A stretch of 64,000 nucleotides of DNA, taken from NCBI RefSeq assembly GCF_000001735.4, contig NC_003070.9, positions 4,464,001 to 4,528,000 of the forward strand. The letters run 5' to 3'. This document shows positions 1-10,725 of this stretch, one piece after another; positions within the stretch are counted from its first letter, which is position 1, and each line of letters opens with the position of its first letter. A program made the translations under genes and the position numbers. A model generated the notes under the pieces. That model saw only the letters and a program-made list of their open reading frames with translations, was not told the origin of the DNA and did not search any database. Source of the stretch: Arabidopsis thaliana. Lineage: Eukaryota; Streptophyta; Magnoliopsida; Brassicales; Brassicaceae.

Positions 1-1538
1 TTCCTCATTCTCTTACCCCTTATCTTAATCTTCTTGAAAAAACTCAAACATTCGAAATGGAAGCTTCCTCCGGGGCCACCAAAGCTTCCGTTCATTGGAA
101 ACTTACACCAACTCCAAGAACTACCTCCCAGGAATCTCAACCACAAGTACGGGCCAGTGATACTTCTCCGTTTCGGATTCGTCCCCTTGGTCGTGATCTC
201 ATCTAAAGAAGCAGCAGAGGAAGTTCTCAAGATTCACGATCTTGAATGTTGTAGCCGACCAGAGACGGCCGGGACTAGAAAGATCTCTTACAACTTTAAA
301 GACATCGGATTCGCGCCTTACGGTGAGGAATGGAAGGCCATGCGAAAGCTCTCGGTGGTCGAACTCTTCACCGCCAAAAAACATCAGTATTTTAGGTCTA
401 TCAGAGAGGAAGAGAATGACTTGTTGGTCAAGAAACTAACAGAATTGGCTCTGACACGATCCCCGGTGAATTTGAAGAAGACCCTTTTCACTTTAGTCGG
501 GAGTATTGTGTGTCGGATCGGATTCGGGTTTAATCTTCATGAGTGTGAGTTCATCGATGAAAATAGCATCTCCGACCTTGTTGACAAGTCTGAGATACTT
601 GAGATGACTTCTATGTTCTCTGATTTCTTTCCAGGAGGAATCGGTAGATTCATCGATTGGATCTCCGGTCAAAACAAGCGATTCGATAATGTTTTCTCGG
701 ACCTCGACACTTTCTTTCAAAACATTCTTGATTATCATCTTAAGCCTGGAAGAAAAGTAGCAGATAGCTCTGATATAATCGACGTGGTGATCAACATGAT
801 AAAGAAGCAAGAGAAAGATGGAGACTCTTTCAAGCTCACAACGGATCATCTTAAAGGGATGATCTCGGTAATGTTTTTGGACCTTTATTAGTTGTGTAGA
901 CTAATCTTCCCTTTTTTAATTAAATATTCACACAATTTTTGTTCTGTCAGGACATATTTCTAGCTGGAGTTAGCACAAGTGCCTCCACACTGATATGGGC
1001 GATAACAGAGTTAGTTAGGAACCGTAAAGTGATGAAGAAAGTGCAAGAAGAGATTAGGACAACACTCGGAGACAAGAAGGAGAGAATCACAGAGCAAGAT
1101 CTCACCAATCTCCATTACTTCAAGCTTGTGGTCAAAGAGATATTCAGATTACACCCAGCAGTTCCATTTTTGCTACCAAGAGAGACATTATCTCATGTCA
1201 AGATTCAAGGCTACGACATTCCCGCCAAAACCCAGATCATGATCAACGTCTATGCGATTGCTCGCGATCCAAAACTTTGGACAAACCCAGATGAGTTTAA
1301 CCCTGACAGGTTCCTAGACAGTTCCATAGATTACAAAGGACTAAATTTTGAACTGTTACCGTTTGGGTCTGGTAGGAGAATCTGTCCAGGAATGACGATG
1401 GGAATCACACTTGTTGAATTTGCTTTATTGAATTTGCTTTACTTCTTTGATTGGGGTTTGCCGGAGAAGGAAGAGGCGGACAAGATCATCACCGGCAATG
1501 GAGTTGCTGTTGGCCTAGTTCAAGTTCTTCTCCACTGA
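1..1538 (+). CDS. CYP71B29: Cytochrome P450 of the CYP71B subfamily, 5' end missing
   Basis: Endoplasmic-reticulum haem monooxygenase; substrate unknown. The window starts inside the N-terminal membrane anchor, so about ten residues including the start are missing by comparison with the next gene. Exons are 1-867 and 951-1538; the single phase-0 GT-AG intron falls just before the I-helix, the usual place in CYP71B. Visible motifs are the proline-rich hinge WKLPPGPP, I-helix AGVSTS, the ExxR motif in KEIFRLHP, the NPDRF stretch and the haem loop [10 protein letters not shown]. Exon 2 encodes 195 residues against 203 in the neighbour, because the region after the haem loop is shortened and changed (it ends LVQVLLH). 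The frame is otherwise intact, so I read it as functional. The CYP71B29 name rests on gene order and similarity to CYP71B7 and is from memory. Confidence 0.88.
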
Positions 1539-3189
1539 AAATCTGATAGATGTTTCTTTTTTTGGTTTGCAACATTTTTTTAGTATTGGTTATATTGAAT
1601 GCTTGTGTTTTAACCTTGCTTTTTTCTTTAGAGACATTCTATTAATTAGTAACCCTAATTGACATGAGTAAAGGACCAAAAATGTTGTCATAGCTTAGAA
1701 ACTCTATAATCCAAACCAACCGAAAATTTTGAAATATACCCTAATTGACATGAGTAAAGGATAATTTGACAAATTTAAAATAGTAAACTTGCAGTTTGCA
1801 CTATTGAAATTAAAGATAATGTTGACAAATTCTTTATGAAGCCAAATCACATTATTGTATAACCACAAGTATAATGTATATATTTATATATAGTTGGTAA
1901 AAACATTCAAGTTCACAACCACATGGTCATTAATTACACTTGATAGGTAGAGAGTGAAGACTAATTCATTGTGTATGTATCCACTACACCAATTATTCAT
2001 TGACTTTTGGATTCTTATCAGAAAAGCATCCGTGAGTTTATATGAAAGGTCAATCGATCATTAATGCATAATTCCATAATTGTCGATATAACTCGATTTT
2101 GCAAACTATATTCTTCAATCTTGTTGCAAAAAATGTCAATCTTGTTACGTGAATAATGGCATATGCATTATTATCGGGTATCATCATTTACAATCAGAGC
2201 CAAACCAAACAAAGAGAACTAAACTGAAATAATGTTCTTTCTTTTTTTGTCGACATCTATATTAGATTGATTCAAATAACTTTCGATGATACGTACTTAA
2301 TAAAGACAAGTCTACGTAAACAGACAAAGACCAAAAATTCAAAATATATAACGCAACCAAACCGGTCCGCAAAAACGAATACTTAATGCGGTAATATGCC
2401 TAGTTAAAATCGACGTAATAAAAGCAAAAATACAACCATTGACAGCCCTATAGTCAACTATAGAAAAAGATAAAAGTCAACTTTAAAAATTGTCAAACGT
2501 TTGTGAGAAAACTTGTACGTTTAGCAAAAAGAGATTTTGATATTAGTTGCGTTGCCAAAAGAAGAGAGTAAACTGCCTAATAATGGACGTAAACGAATCA
2601 ATATATAACTATTGACAACCTAAATTACGTAGTCAACTGTATAAAAAACGATCAACTCTGTCAATTCAAACCTTGACATTATTTGCCAAAAGAAGAGAAG
2701 AAACTGCCTATTAATTTCAATATAACTAAAATTATTGGACTAGGTCTAAATAGGGTAACCAATAAATTTGAAAGGTACATCTTATAAATTACAAAATTTT
2801 GGAAATTTCATGGAGGCAATTAAGATTTATGGGCCCGTGGCACCCCATGTGTTTGGATACTTTGACGATATTTCAGTTTCAATAATACATCATTACTCAT
2901 GGATGAAGATGAAAAATAGTTTTGTGCTTTAAAGACAGAGGTTGATGGCTTTTGTGGCATATCTCTCTATAGATCACCAGTGTTGACAATTCTTGTGTTC
3001 TGTCATCTACAGAATTATTCATAATTGTTCATGTAGCACAAGTTTTTAAAACGATGAATTCTTTAAAATAATTGACAATGACTGAATGAATAAATTTATT
3101 AAAAATGATTATCTTAACAAAAATACAAGTTGCAACCAAAGAAATATATGATTCATCCAAGTAGTATATAAAAATAAAATCTCACTGTC
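1539..3189. other. Intergenic and promoter region upstream of CYP71B7
   Basis: AT-rich, with no convincing ORF. It holds an exact 24-bp direct repeat (1652-1675 and 1738-1761), a dense group of TTGAC/GTCAA cores at 2439-2677, and a diverged 29-bp repeat (2552-2580 and 2683-2710). Confidence 0.7.
2439..2677. promoter_or_regulatory. Cluster of eight W-box cores upstream of CYP71B7
   Basis: WRKY-factor core TTGAC or its complement GTCAA occurs near 2439, 2453, 2476, 2492, 2612, 2632, 2660 and 2673, that is eight times in about 240 bp. They sit 600-830 bp upstream of the CYP71B7 start. W-boxes are known binding sites of WRKY factors in defence and stress genes; the regulatory role here is inferred. 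Confidence 0.5.
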
Positions 3190-3195
3190 TATATA
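3190..3195 (+). promoter_or_regulatory. TATA box of CYP71B7
   Basis: TATATA lies 77 bp before the start codon, at a normal distance for a short plant leader. It is the only good TATA match close to the gene. Confidence 0.5.
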
Positions 3196-3271
3196 TGTCT
3201 CTCATTAAACACCCAAATCAAATCGAACCAACTAACACAAAAGAAAAGAAAAAAAAAACAGAGTATCAAAC

Positions 3272-4857
3272 ATGTCAATCTTGCTCTGTTTCCTCTGTCT
3301 TTTACCTGTTTTCTTAGTTTCTTTATCAATCTTGTCAAAAAGGCTAAAACCCTCAAAATGGAAGCTTCCTCCGGGACCAAAGACGCTCCCGATCATCGGA
3401 AACTTACACAACCTCACAGGTTTGCCTCACACATGTTTTCGAAATCTCTCACAAAAGTTCGGACCAGTGATGCTTCTCCACTTCGGATTCGTCCCCGTAG
3501 TCGTGATCTCATCGAAAGAAGGAGCAGAAGAAGCTCTCAAGACCCAAGATCTTGAATGTTGCAGCCGACCAGAGACTGTAGCGACAAGAATGATCTCTTA
3601 CAACTTCAAAGACATTGGATTCGCTCCTTACGGTGAGGAATGGAAAGCGTTGAGGAAGCTCGTGGTTATGGAGCTCTTGAACACGAAAAAGTTTCAGTCT
3701 TTCAGGTATATAAGAGAGGAAGAGAATGACTTGTTGATCAAGAAACTAACCGAATCCGCTCTGAAAAAATCACCGGTGAATCTGAAGAAGACCCTTTTCA
3801 CGCTAGTCGCGAGTATCGTGTGTAGGCTCGCGTTCGGGGTGAATATCCACAAGTGCGAGTTCGTAGACGAGGACAACGTTGCTGATCTAGTTAACAAGTT
3901 TGAGATGCTAGTCGCTGGTGTTGCCTTCACTGATTTCTTCCCTGGAGTGGGTTGGCTTGTAGACCGAATCTCAGGTCAGAACAAGACACTAAACAATGTT
4001 TTCTCAGAACTTGACACTTTCTTCCAAAACGTGCTCGATGATCATATTAAGCCTGGAAGACAAGTATCTGAGAACCCTGACGTCGTAGATGTGATGCTTG
4101 ATCTAATGAAGAAGCAAGAGAAAGATGGAGAATCTTTCAAACTCACAACAGATCATCTCAAAGGAATCATCTCGGTAAATCTTCTTCTTAGACGAAGCTA
4201 AACTCTTGTAAAGATTTGAACTTACGCGTCTGTGTTTTGTATCAGGACATATTTCTTGCAGGAGTAAACACAAGCGCCGTCACTTTGAACTGGGCGATGG
4301 CCGAGCTGATCAGAAACCCGAGAGTGATGAAGAAAGTGCAAGACGAGATTAGGACAACACTTGGGGACAAGAAACAGAGAATCACAGAGCAAGATCTAAG
4401 CCAAGTTCACTACTTCAAGCTTGTGGTCAAGGAGATATTTAGATTACATCCAGCAGCTCCACTTTTGCTTCCAAGAGAGACAATGTCTCATGTCAAGATC
4501 CAAGGCTACGATATTCCTGTGAAAACACAGATGATGATCAACATCTACTCGATCGCACGTGATCCAAAACTATGGACAAACCCTGATGAGTTTAACCCTG
4601 ACAGGTTTCTTGACAGCTCCATAGATTACAGAGGACTAAACTTTGAGCTGTTACCATTTGGTTCTGGCCGGAGAATCTGTCCCGGGATGACGCTGGGAAT
4701 CACCACCGTGGAATTGGGACTGTTGAATTTGCTTTACTTCTTCGATTGGGTAGTGCCTGTAGGGAAGAATGTGAAGGACATCAACTTGGAAGAAACAGGA
4801 TCAATCATTATTAGCAAGAAGACAACCCTTGAGCTTGTTCCACTTGTTCATCATTGA
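3272..4857 (+). CDS. CYP71B7: Cytochrome P450 CYP71B7
   Basis: Membrane-anchored haem monooxygenase; the physiological substrate is not evident from sequence. Exons are 3272-4174 and 4246-4857 (phase-0 intron), giving 504 residues, the length I remember for CYP71B7. In order: an N-terminal hydrophobic anchor (residues 2-22), proline hinge PPGP at 33-36, I-helix AGVNTS at about 306-311, ExxR at 364-367 in KEIFRLHP, and haem-binding [10 protein letters not shown] with the ligand Cys at 446. The start is the first ATG after a TATA box and a purine-rich leader. It is a tandem paralogue of the upstream gene with the same intron. A W-box cluster upstream suggests stress or pathogen control. Family assignment is certain; the name relies on recognition. 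Confidence 0.95.
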
Positions 4858-5333
4858 AATGACGATCATGAAACAATTAGTCCATAAGATTATGTATTTG
4901 TATCCAGCTTCTTTATCTTGATATGGTTGTAATCATAATCTGAATAGTGATATCAACACAAGTTTTTGTTTTTTAAACAACTAAACACAAGTGTTTTTAA
5001 ACAATTAAATTATGAGAATTAAATTATTTAATTAGAACTAGTTAGGATAAAAGACAAATTAATTAATTAGATCCGCAAAACGCATTACTATATTTGGGTT
5101 GGCCGCCCACGTTACCGTGAATAGAAAAGGTATTTAACAGAGACCAATTATCATATGCTTAAATTAAATAACAGGTAGGATTAGTTAACATTATCAAACA
5201 AAGAAATGGTTAAAAATGAAACAAGAATTGAAATAAAAGCAAAAGAATGCTTCTTGTGAGACAACTATAGTGTTACAACATTGATGAAAATTGAGATGGG
5301 TTTTTCTATCCGACGAAATGTTACAACATCAAA
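4858..5333. other. Convergent spacer between CYP71B7 and GLE1
   Basis: AT-rich 3' flank of two convergent genes. I see nothing else in it. Confidence 0.7.
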
Positions 5334-8300
5334 TCAATAGTAGTTTCTGTAATCATTCCTCTGGTAATTCTGATTGTAGTTCGGCTGATTTAATTCAGCA
5401 GTAAGTTCAGAGGACAAGGTACTAGTCGTCTTCATAGCTCTTCCTTCAGGTTCCTTGAGATACATCCGGTCATCTAAGTACGCTGTGATTTCGGCTATGA
5501 TCACAAGTAGATCCGACGTGTCCTTCTTCGCCCGCAATTTCTGCAAGAAATGCTCTCTCACAACATTCACAACCTTCAGAAACTGAGATTTGTACCTCTG
5601 ATGAAGACCAAACCCAGCCGTCTACACATAAACATATACCACCGTTATGGTTTTAAAGACGATTTTATATTTAGAATCGGTAACCACAATCAATGCAAAC
5701 CTGGAGAAAGGAGTTCAAGGCTGTCGCAGTGGCTCTGTTGGCTGGGATTTTGTTAAGGAACCGGGCTAACCAAGCCCATCCATGTTCTATCCCATGAACG
5801 TTAGTAGCATTGCCAACGCGGATATCGGTCTGTAATTACCATTAGAAAAAGACTCGCATTAGCGGATTATGGAAATAACAATGCATAAGAGATAGTTGCA
5901 TAAAAGAGGCAAAAACCTGAACAAGTGCACCGTAGAGCCTCATTATAGAATCTAGGCGTTCATATGCGTCTGAATCCCAAGCTGACTGAATTCATTAGGA
6001 GATAATTAATAAGAAAGACACTATTTTTTCACAATTCTGTCAAAATAGATTTCTTAAGAAGTTTATTTACCTGTGAGTTTACAATATGCTTTGGGACAGT
6101 GTAAATGCAAGCTTTGTGGAATTCCGCGAGAAGAATATCCATAACTTGGGGAAACTGTAGGCATAAATGGTAGATTATATTCAATAACAGTAACAAGAAC
6201 AAAAATGCACTGTACAAATCAAAAGTAATTTTGTACCTGTGAGTTGATGTAAACAATGACATAGCTGCATGCAAAAGGGTTTGGTTTTTCCTTAGTGGTG
6301 ACCATCTGAAAGAATCAGCAAAACGTTAATGTCATCGGTTCACAGTTTCCTAATCATAGAGTCCAGAAGATAATCCAATAAATGAACGTATCAAAGAGTT
6401 CTTCACCAATTAGATCCGAGCACAACAGTTTGAGTCATTTTCAACATTCAACAATAGATGAACAAGTAAATCTTAAACAGACCAGATATAAAAGTTACCT
6501 TCTTTGCAAAAGCTGCAATACTTATGGATACCGGACAACGAGGGTCTTTAAATATTTTCACAATATCATTGATTTTCCCACTGCAAAGGCCCAAAGTAAA
6601 CGTAGTTAAGAATAAAGAAAATTAACCAAAGTCCATGAAGAACGCTTAAGTAAGGTTACACCAAAACCATCTTAAATGTATCTAAATCTTTCTAACCAAA
6701 GGCTTAAGACTGACATTTCCACAAGTTAAACAAGATCAAGGCTATCGGAATAAAATGCTAAAAGAAGCTAGGCATATACCACTAGAGGACAGGAAAGGCA
6801 AAGCTGCAATGAAATGTAACAAATAATCTTAAAACCCTGTCTGGGGAAAAACTGATAAATTAAAGGCAGAAACCATGAACCATACCTTACACTATCCTTT
6901 GTCCCACTTATTTGCCTTATCACTCTTCCAATATGCTTCTCAAAACTGCTAAAGTTCTACAAGTAGTAAATAAGCAACATGACTTGTGAGCAAATGTTGA
7001 TTAGACAGACAGATAAAACGGTAAAAAGATGTAGATACTTCATTTGAACGTGACTTAAGCGATTGGTTCGTTGTTTCTAGTTCTTCGAGCTTTTTCAATC
7101 TGTGGTTCTCCAATATCAAAGCACTTTCTGCAGCTCGGATTGAATTACCTTGCACAATTAATAAAAAAATAAACACAGTAAGAAATGAGATCACAATCTT
7201 CAATATGACAAAGAAAGAACAATCACAGCAACATAGATGAAAATAGATACTAAATAAAAGATAGCTCACCCCCAGCTTGAGCATTTGATGTAGCTGAACT
7301 CCCCGTAACACTCTCTATCACAGCCTTCTGTTCCGCAAGTTTTTGTTCGGCAGCTTTGCGATCTGCTACTTCTTTTTCAGCTACTTCTCTGGCTGCCTTT
7401 CTCTCAACTTCTTTCTTTTCTTCTTCAGCTCTGATTTTTGCTAGCATTTGAGCCTCTGCGCGAGCTTTTTCTTGACGTATTTTCTCTTCTTGATGAGCCC
7501 TTTCCTTCCTCCTGGCCTCCTCCTGAGCTTCCTCGCTCCTTATCTTTCTTTCTTCTATTTGCGATTTAATTTTATGTTCGCGTTGGACTGCAGTCAGATG
7601 GGTATCAAGTGCTTCAGCACTGAAAACAGCAAAAGAAAAACTCATTAAGAATTTGGAGACAATGGAAGAAGAAAAATCACAGTAAATGAACTGAACTGGT
7701 AAGAAAATGTATTCCTGAAACTAGAATGCTAGGAAGAATAGCTTACACTTTTCGCTGATATTGAAGATCAAGTTTCCGTTCAACTTCTTTCCGAGTCTCA
7801 CTGTACTTTTCAACCCGGGCTATGGCAGAGAGAGACGTTTCAATCTCATTCATTATTTCTGTTTCAACAACTGATACTTGATTCCTAATGTCGTCCTGTA
7901 ATTAAGAGAACCAAATGCTCAATTAATCAAGTACACCAAGCGAAATAAAACATTCCACAATATGTACCTCTTTATTAACAAAACAAAACAAATCTGCCCA
8001 CCTTGATTTCGGTTTGGTGGTCGTTGATAACCTCATATAGGGCACTCTCAGCCAGACCCAACTTATTCATCATATACTCAGGTTCATGATCAAACTCTTC
8101 ATCAGATTCATCACTGTATGAACAAAAAATAACCAATAAAAACATCAAACAACCCTCAATACGCCTTTCTTAATTTTGAAACAAACTAGCAAGGAAGAGT
8201 TGGTGATGATCACCTCAAGTAAAGCTCATCACAGGCAAAACGTTTTCCCGCTGTACAGATTTGACTATGATCTTCTTCTTCTTCCTCATCATCACTCTCT

Positions 8301-8775
8301 TCACCTTCGTCACTCTCCATCTCATCTTCTGAGACATGCATTACAAATCCTCCACCTCTCCTTCCCATCCTTTTAACATACCAATGAACACCAATACCAA
8401 ACAAATTAACACAAATATTTCTGAGGCCATTGTTATTGGTCCTAATTCAATACAGAACTCCAGAATGAAGTAAACATAGATATATATATACCGTAAGGTT
8501 GTGTTAGTAATTGGCTGAGGATACATTGAGAAGCCATTGAGCTTCTTTTCAACAGAAGCAATCTCAGCGACCAAACTCTCGAAATTCCAATTAGGCTCAG
8601 GATCAATGCTAATCCCATCAACACTTTTAGGACAAGGAGGTTCCAAAACAATCCCCCTGCAAAAGAAAATTAAAACAGAATTGAAACAGAAAATCTCAGT
8701 AAAATCCCAAAAAGAACAAACTTTGTTTCCAAAGATGAGAAATTGAAGGAACCCGTAAAAGAAGAGAACTTACAT
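5334..8775 (-). CDS. EMB1745: GLE1 mRNA-export factor (EMB1745)
   Basis: Nuclear-pore-associated protein that, in yeast and animals, activates a DEAD-box helicase together with inositol hexakisphosphate for mRNA export. From the 5' end, exons are 8774-8775, 8492-8656, 8214-8369, 8002-8113, 7747-7895, 7270-7619, 7039-7148, 6886-6956, 6499-6580, 6237-6305, 6071-6154, 5917-5985, 5701-5829 and 5334-5621. Phases close to 611 residues, as I remember for Arabidopsis GLE1. The first coding exon gives only AT; the G of the ATG opens the next exon, yielding MGIVLEPP. After an acidic region (about residues 75-95) comes a long charged coiled coil rich in Glu, Lys, Arg and Ala, then the conserved GLE1 C-terminal domain (KINDIVKIF to the LRAKKD region). 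The tail is Asn/Tyr-rich. The gene is convergent with CYP71B7 and has 5' leader sequence to about 9.2 kb. Confidence 0.93.
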
Positions 8776-10662
8776 TACACAATTGGGTGATTCCCTGATA
8801 ACAAAACAGAAGAAGCAATAACACAATTAGTGAATCCTTGATAAACCCTATAAACCCCCTTGAAGCTTCAAGACACAAAACAATTTGGTTCACTCATAGG
8901 ATCCTTGAATCATATTCTTTGCTCCACAAGAGATAGTCTCTGGCTTCTTCTGAGCAATAAAGACGAACTCATGCCTTGTTTTACAAATTCCCATAAAGCC
9001 CCTTACCTTTAAATTTAATCGTACTCTCTGAATCGAAGATTCTTGTGCTGCACAAATCTCGATGATTCTCTAACTCAACTAGAATACAAGCTTTAATATC
9101 CCCAACGGGACGAAGAAGCGTAATATCAACGCTATAGGAGCCGATTTCACTTAACCCCCAAAAAAATGGAAACTTTAGGATCGGAGAATCGGAAATCACG
9201 AACCAAACCAGACAAGAGATCGGCTTCGTTTTCTAAAAGTTCAAAAGAGCCCTATGCTCGAAAACGATGTCGTTTAGAATTAAGTTACAAACGGTTATAG
9301 AGAACCAGTCCAGTCGGTTTAAAATCAGATCGATCGTCGATTAGATTCTCCAAATTATATATGTGTGGAAAATATGCTTAGACCTAGACCGTTTCACAGA
9401 GTCCACAAGATTGGGCCTAAAAAGGCCTTGTAACATTTTCTTTCTTATGAAAATCGTTTTTTTTTCCAGAACAAAGTTTAAAAAACAAAATACTGTAAAA
9501 AAAAAAAAAAATTGTCGGTAAAAGAAACTAAAATATAGTAGCATGGTTTACGAAAATAGCTTTTTCATGAAGTAGAGTTTTGTGATGACAAAACCTAATC
9601 CATATATAATGAAACGTACCAAAAAAAAAAACTTAGATATATATTCAGTCAAGTTATGTTTGTTAAATGTTATACTTCTAGACTTCTAGTATAATAACTA
9701 GCTTTAAGAAGTCTACGTATATTTGTGATATTTAAAAATGAGATTTTTTCTTTCTTTCTTGAAGGTAAGCAAAAATCTCTCTCTTATTTACGAAGCAACA
9801 AAATCTTGTGTTTAGAACAAACACAAAAGGAGTATTTACTTGGACGTAGGTTAAACTTCAACGGTCGTGGAGTCCAACGCTTTTAAGTCTCCCTTAACTT
9901 GTGATTTGTGAAAAAGTGTAGTGAAATTTATAATTACGAGACAGTAATTGTATCTTGCAAATAAAATTACATTCAGGGAATTAATTACCAATATCAGATT
10001 TCTTAATTGTTAATTCATCATTAATTTTGTTGAAAGCCAATTAGTGGGGAAGGGTTTTTTACAAAGTAGCTAGTGAAGTACAATGCTAAAATAGCTGTAT
10101 TACATACAGCTGAGATGAATAAATGGCATTGAAATCATTTATATAAATAGGTTAAATAAGTAAATAGATTCAGATAGTTGGTAACGCATTTGGTTTTGGG
10201 TACGTACACACATTAAACGCATATATCAACTACATGGTTGACAAAATAACACATACTGTTGAAAAGTAAAATTATGTGACTTAAGCATTCTAGATCTTAA
10301 TTAAATAGTCTTCTTGAATCAAATCAAAATAATACCACTCAATACCAAAAAAAGTGATTATTTTTTTTCAGAAAATTTGTTGATTATCAAAAATATTTAG
10401 TATGTCTTAATTAATTAAGAACTTCATATAAGCAACAAGTACTGATCAGTTGACAAAAATATGTGGTGGTGAAAATACTGCTCAAGTTGATGCAAGGGTA
10501 AAAATTAAAGGCTTTTGTTATCATTCGTTGATTAACACGGACAAGAGGCTAACTAATATCAAAGTAAATGTTAAAAGCATACCTAATAATTTACGATATA
10601 TGTATGAATAGTAAAGGAAGAACAATTTTACGACAGAGACATTTACTCCTCAACCCTCTCTC
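8776..10662. other. GLE1 leader and shared spacer to the glycosyl hydrolase gene
   Basis: About 8776-9230 is probably the GLE1 5' leader and promoter (minus strand). A possible leader-intron acceptor, TTATCAG, lies just before GGAATCACC on that strand. The rest is AT-rich with homopolymer runs (for example poly-A near 9497-9510) and no supported gene. Confidence 0.6.
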
Positions 10663-10670
10663 TATAAATA
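10663..10670 (+). promoter_or_regulatory. TATA box of the GH5 gene
   Basis: TATAAATA after a CTCTC tract, 56 bp before the start codon; a typical plant core promoter arrangement. Confidence 0.6.
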
Positions 10671-10725
10671 AGACTGTTGTCAAATCGATTCTCCAACACA
10701 CAAAAGAACAAACTTCATACAAGAA

